Shown here: positions 8,201 to 8,664 of the stretch, piece by piece
How the letters are laid out: the number at the start of each line of letters is the position of its first letter
How positions within the stretch are numbered: position 1 is the stretch's first letter
DNA from: Fidelibacterota bacterium
GTDB lineage: Bacteria > Fidelibacterota > UBA2242
DNA length: 8,664 nt
Direction: 5' to 3'
NCBI GenBank assembly: GCA_016936335.1
Contig: JAFGXZ010000090.1
Location: forward strand, 1-8,664
Notes under the pieces: generated by a model
Databases searched by the model: none
Seen by the model: the letters and a program-made list of their open reading frames with translations, nothing else
Told to the model about the DNA's origin: nothing
Program-made: the position numbers and the translations under genes

Positions 8201-8664
8201 GAATTTTCAGCGGCGGCAATGCGCTATATCGCGAAAACGGTGCCGGTATATATTGGGGACCAGGCAATTGAAATTCATTTTCATCTGGACACAACCCGAG
8301 CCAGCCTACTCCTGATTGATGATGACGGCGGCAAGCGATCCATTGATAAAAGCAGCACGTTTACTGTTGATGAAACAAAGGGAAAGGGCAGCAGCGCCGC
8401 TGAAATCCAGAATGTACTGGAAACGGCCGGGTATTTCGTTTTTAAAACAGTTTATACAAGTGAATTATTGGATGTTATCAACGATTACGATGTAGTGATT
8501 TCTTCATCGGGATCAAATATGAACCCTGTTGAAAATAGTGATTACCGTTCGATGCTGGAGACTTATGTAGCGGACAGCGGCAGACTCCTGATCGAAGGTG
8601 GTGAAGTCGGTTATGATGCCGGGAGTGTGCCGGGCTACCCGGAATTTGCTCAAAATGTATTGCA
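5237..8664 (+). CDS. Gingipain-like C25 cysteine endopeptidase, multidomain (3' partial)
   Basis: The frame stays open for 1142 codons to the right edge. ATG 5237 is the first start after an in-frame TGA at 5222. Residues 1-21 are a signal peptide. Residues 22-237 are a C25-type propeptide with the GAPKLP...KIP motif at 78-92. Residues 240-575 are the catalytic domain: ILLVGDVADVP, then NDYIPDLMVGRFS, His441 in HYSGHGLETEW, Cys474 in ISNACLTGSF, and a closing ILGDPS at 563-568. The His-Cys spacing of 33 equals that of RgpB of Porphyromonas gingivalis (His211, Cys244). Residues 577-660 form an Ig-like module and 661-844 further beta-rich sequence. Residues 845-932 and 933-1018 are two regulatory-like modules, and 1024 onward is a DDDGG domain cut by the window edge. 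It should cleave proteins outside the cell. Type IX export is likely by family, but the C-terminus that would show a sorting domain is missing. Confidence 0.93.
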   Translation, partial: MNRITQYIIILLCLASNLNGAVSINQIRPVDFNFRETTSTEMVLTFSLDDIELKTVNYDGNYFTDVDINGTDFYQLVGAPKLPFIRKLIKIPINGTIEYKISINSEEILDLAQTNFPNPVFPVQPFRRKTDTNQRPIIINQEIYKTNDFYSTGIVNTHEPFNMGGISGIMLDFFPVSYNPVRHTLKLITNATITVTIIEESSLQKSTRVNSDHHPDLDRLARDIFINYAKTDSPIKRMAPLNFLVIAGDQFADNADLQMYLNWKRQCGYNTILKSVSELGDTTNLIKNFIYEQYSTEGSVAYILLVGDVADVPTWKIIYENVETETDAPYTRMDNDYIPDLMVGRFSASDSSDLSAIIQKSWAYERCEVSSPDAYNKMTFIATNDADYWEFAEASHNYVIDTYLTNRGINADHIKAHSGGSTLDILNAINDGRTICHYSGHGLETEWQGPRFLQSNIRGLNSGSVPAFVISNACLTGSFAESECFGESWIRTGDKGAFAFVGASNSTYWEPDDMMERGMYDGFFNDGETSIGSMLYQGLFNVFSRTAASDDWTYKYYYDVYNILGDPSIKPWIGTPKSTFVDYNPNVALNTDNYFVSVMNESGAVENAVVTLLQNGNLIAYAKTGIDGIAALPIGVGSLQLGDLLLTITGYQQIPFTDTLIVVNPLNVSFEPSTIPVGMVTNMSVKVSDDSLDTVANVEMYASGWMVHGDSLLGITDSVGMLQFQLLPQYGEIIKIKGKFPGETGYVFIETLPVTGAAQLASPEILVGVDQLNLKNSLIPGYEGQISGSAGESGFRIAVRGCGIDTLAIGNSLQVIPDTVGTLLTALLKPGCEIFEKTVPVSKAFGTVTGIVWDIDQQPLADVIISGYRYPDTVNSIFTATSNNAGEFSYPVPVELGYYQIRAQVFGYQTHILVDTVKAGSNAFMIELLESPFIPVSGRITGGFLEKPLNAVLTITEYSTGSGKYYTSIETVAENNGMYNIELPSGDYEFSAAAMRYIAKTVPVYIGDQAIEIHFHLDTTRASLLLIDDDGGKRSIDKSSTFTVDETKGKGSSAAEIQNVLETAGYFVFKTVYTSELLDVINDYDVVISSSGSNMNPVENSDYRSMLETYVADSGRLLIEGGEVGYDAGSVPGYPEFAQNVL
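6242..6658 (+). other. C25 active-site region: pocket Asp336, His441, Cys474
   Basis: Three key positions of the gingipain catalytic domain lie here. Asp336 (codon at 6242) in NDYIPDLMVGRFS aligns without gaps to the NDHYNEVFIGRFS segment of RgpB, whose Asp163 lines the arginine pocket; that alignment is from memory. His441 (codon at 6557) is in SGHGLETEW, and RgpB has TGHGSETAW. Cys474 (codon at 6656) is in ISNACLTGSF, where RgpB has a matching ACVNGDF. All three residues are intact, so an active peptidase is expected. A preference for basic residues at P1 is suggested by the aspartate but not proven. Confidence 0.85.
8306..8664 (+). other. DDDGG alpha/beta (class I glutamine amidotransferase-like) domain, cut by window edge
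   Basis: From residue 1024 the peptidase changes from beta modules to an alternating pattern: strand LLLIDDDGG, helix AEIQNVLETAGY, strand DYDVVISSSGS, helix YRSMLETYVADSG, strand RLLIEGGEVGYD. This resembles the amidotransferase-like or flavodoxin-like domains that often follow C25 and subtilisin catalytic domains in FCB proteins. At the position of the nucleophile elbow the sequence is EGGEVG with no Cys or Ser, so the domain is probably non-catalytic, perhaps ligand binding or structural. The rest lies beyond the window. Confidence 0.65.

Noticed and set aside
7579..8294. Two minus-strand frames of 67 and 70 codons
   Set aside because: Both lie inside the C25 gene, whose plus-strand frame continues without a stop and shows recognisable modules here.
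1..8664. CRISPR array, tRNA, rRNA, insertion sequence or defence island
   Set aside because: I saw no regularly spaced direct repeats, cloverleaf-forming sequence, transposase motifs or terminal inverted repeats; nearly all of the window is coding sequence for secreted proteins.

Overview
The window is a run of four consecutive plus-strand genes for exported proteins, and I see no convincing gene on the minus strand. The likely source is a bacterium of the FCB group (Bacteroidota and relatives). Candidates are a candidate phylum such as Marinimicrobia, Calditrichota, KSB1 or Cloacimonadota. This rests on three things: a C-terminal secretion domain opening with YPNPFNPETTIEFALP, typical of type IX secretion (T9SS) substrates; a gingipain-like C25 peptidase; and starts with no recognisable Shine-Dalgarno sequence. 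The phylum cannot be fixed from this window alone.

Layout. Positions 3-2771 hold the 3' part of a long gene for a secreted modular protein. It has about seven tandem carboxypeptidase-regulatory-like beta-sandwich modules, two fibronectin-III-like modules and a T9SS type A sorting domain. A strong intrinsic terminator follows at 2790-2821. Positions 2882-4474 encode a secreted M14 zinc carboxypeptidase with complete catalytic residues and a type I dockerin-like C-terminus. Positions 4522-5169 encode a small lipoprotein of unknown function. Positions 5237-8664 hold the 5' part of a large C25 (gingipain-family) cysteine endopeptidase, open at the right edge: signal peptide, propeptide, catalytic domain with a His-Cys dyad, Ig-like and regulatory-like modules, and the start of a DDDGG alpha/beta domain. 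This last gene is the largest in the right half, 1142 codons without a stop.

How the genes may work together. Genes 2-4 are 47 and 67 bases apart with no terminator between them, so they may be co-transcribed, separately from gene 1. Together they would give an extracellular protein-degrading set: an endopeptidase (C25), an exopeptidase (M14) and a surface lipoprotein. The proteins show at least three different C-terminal or anchoring solutions: T9SS sorting domain, dockerin, and lipid anchor. The C25 C-terminus lies outside the window. No RNA gene, CRISPR array, insertion sequence or origin was seen. No intergenic gap exceeds about 110 bases.
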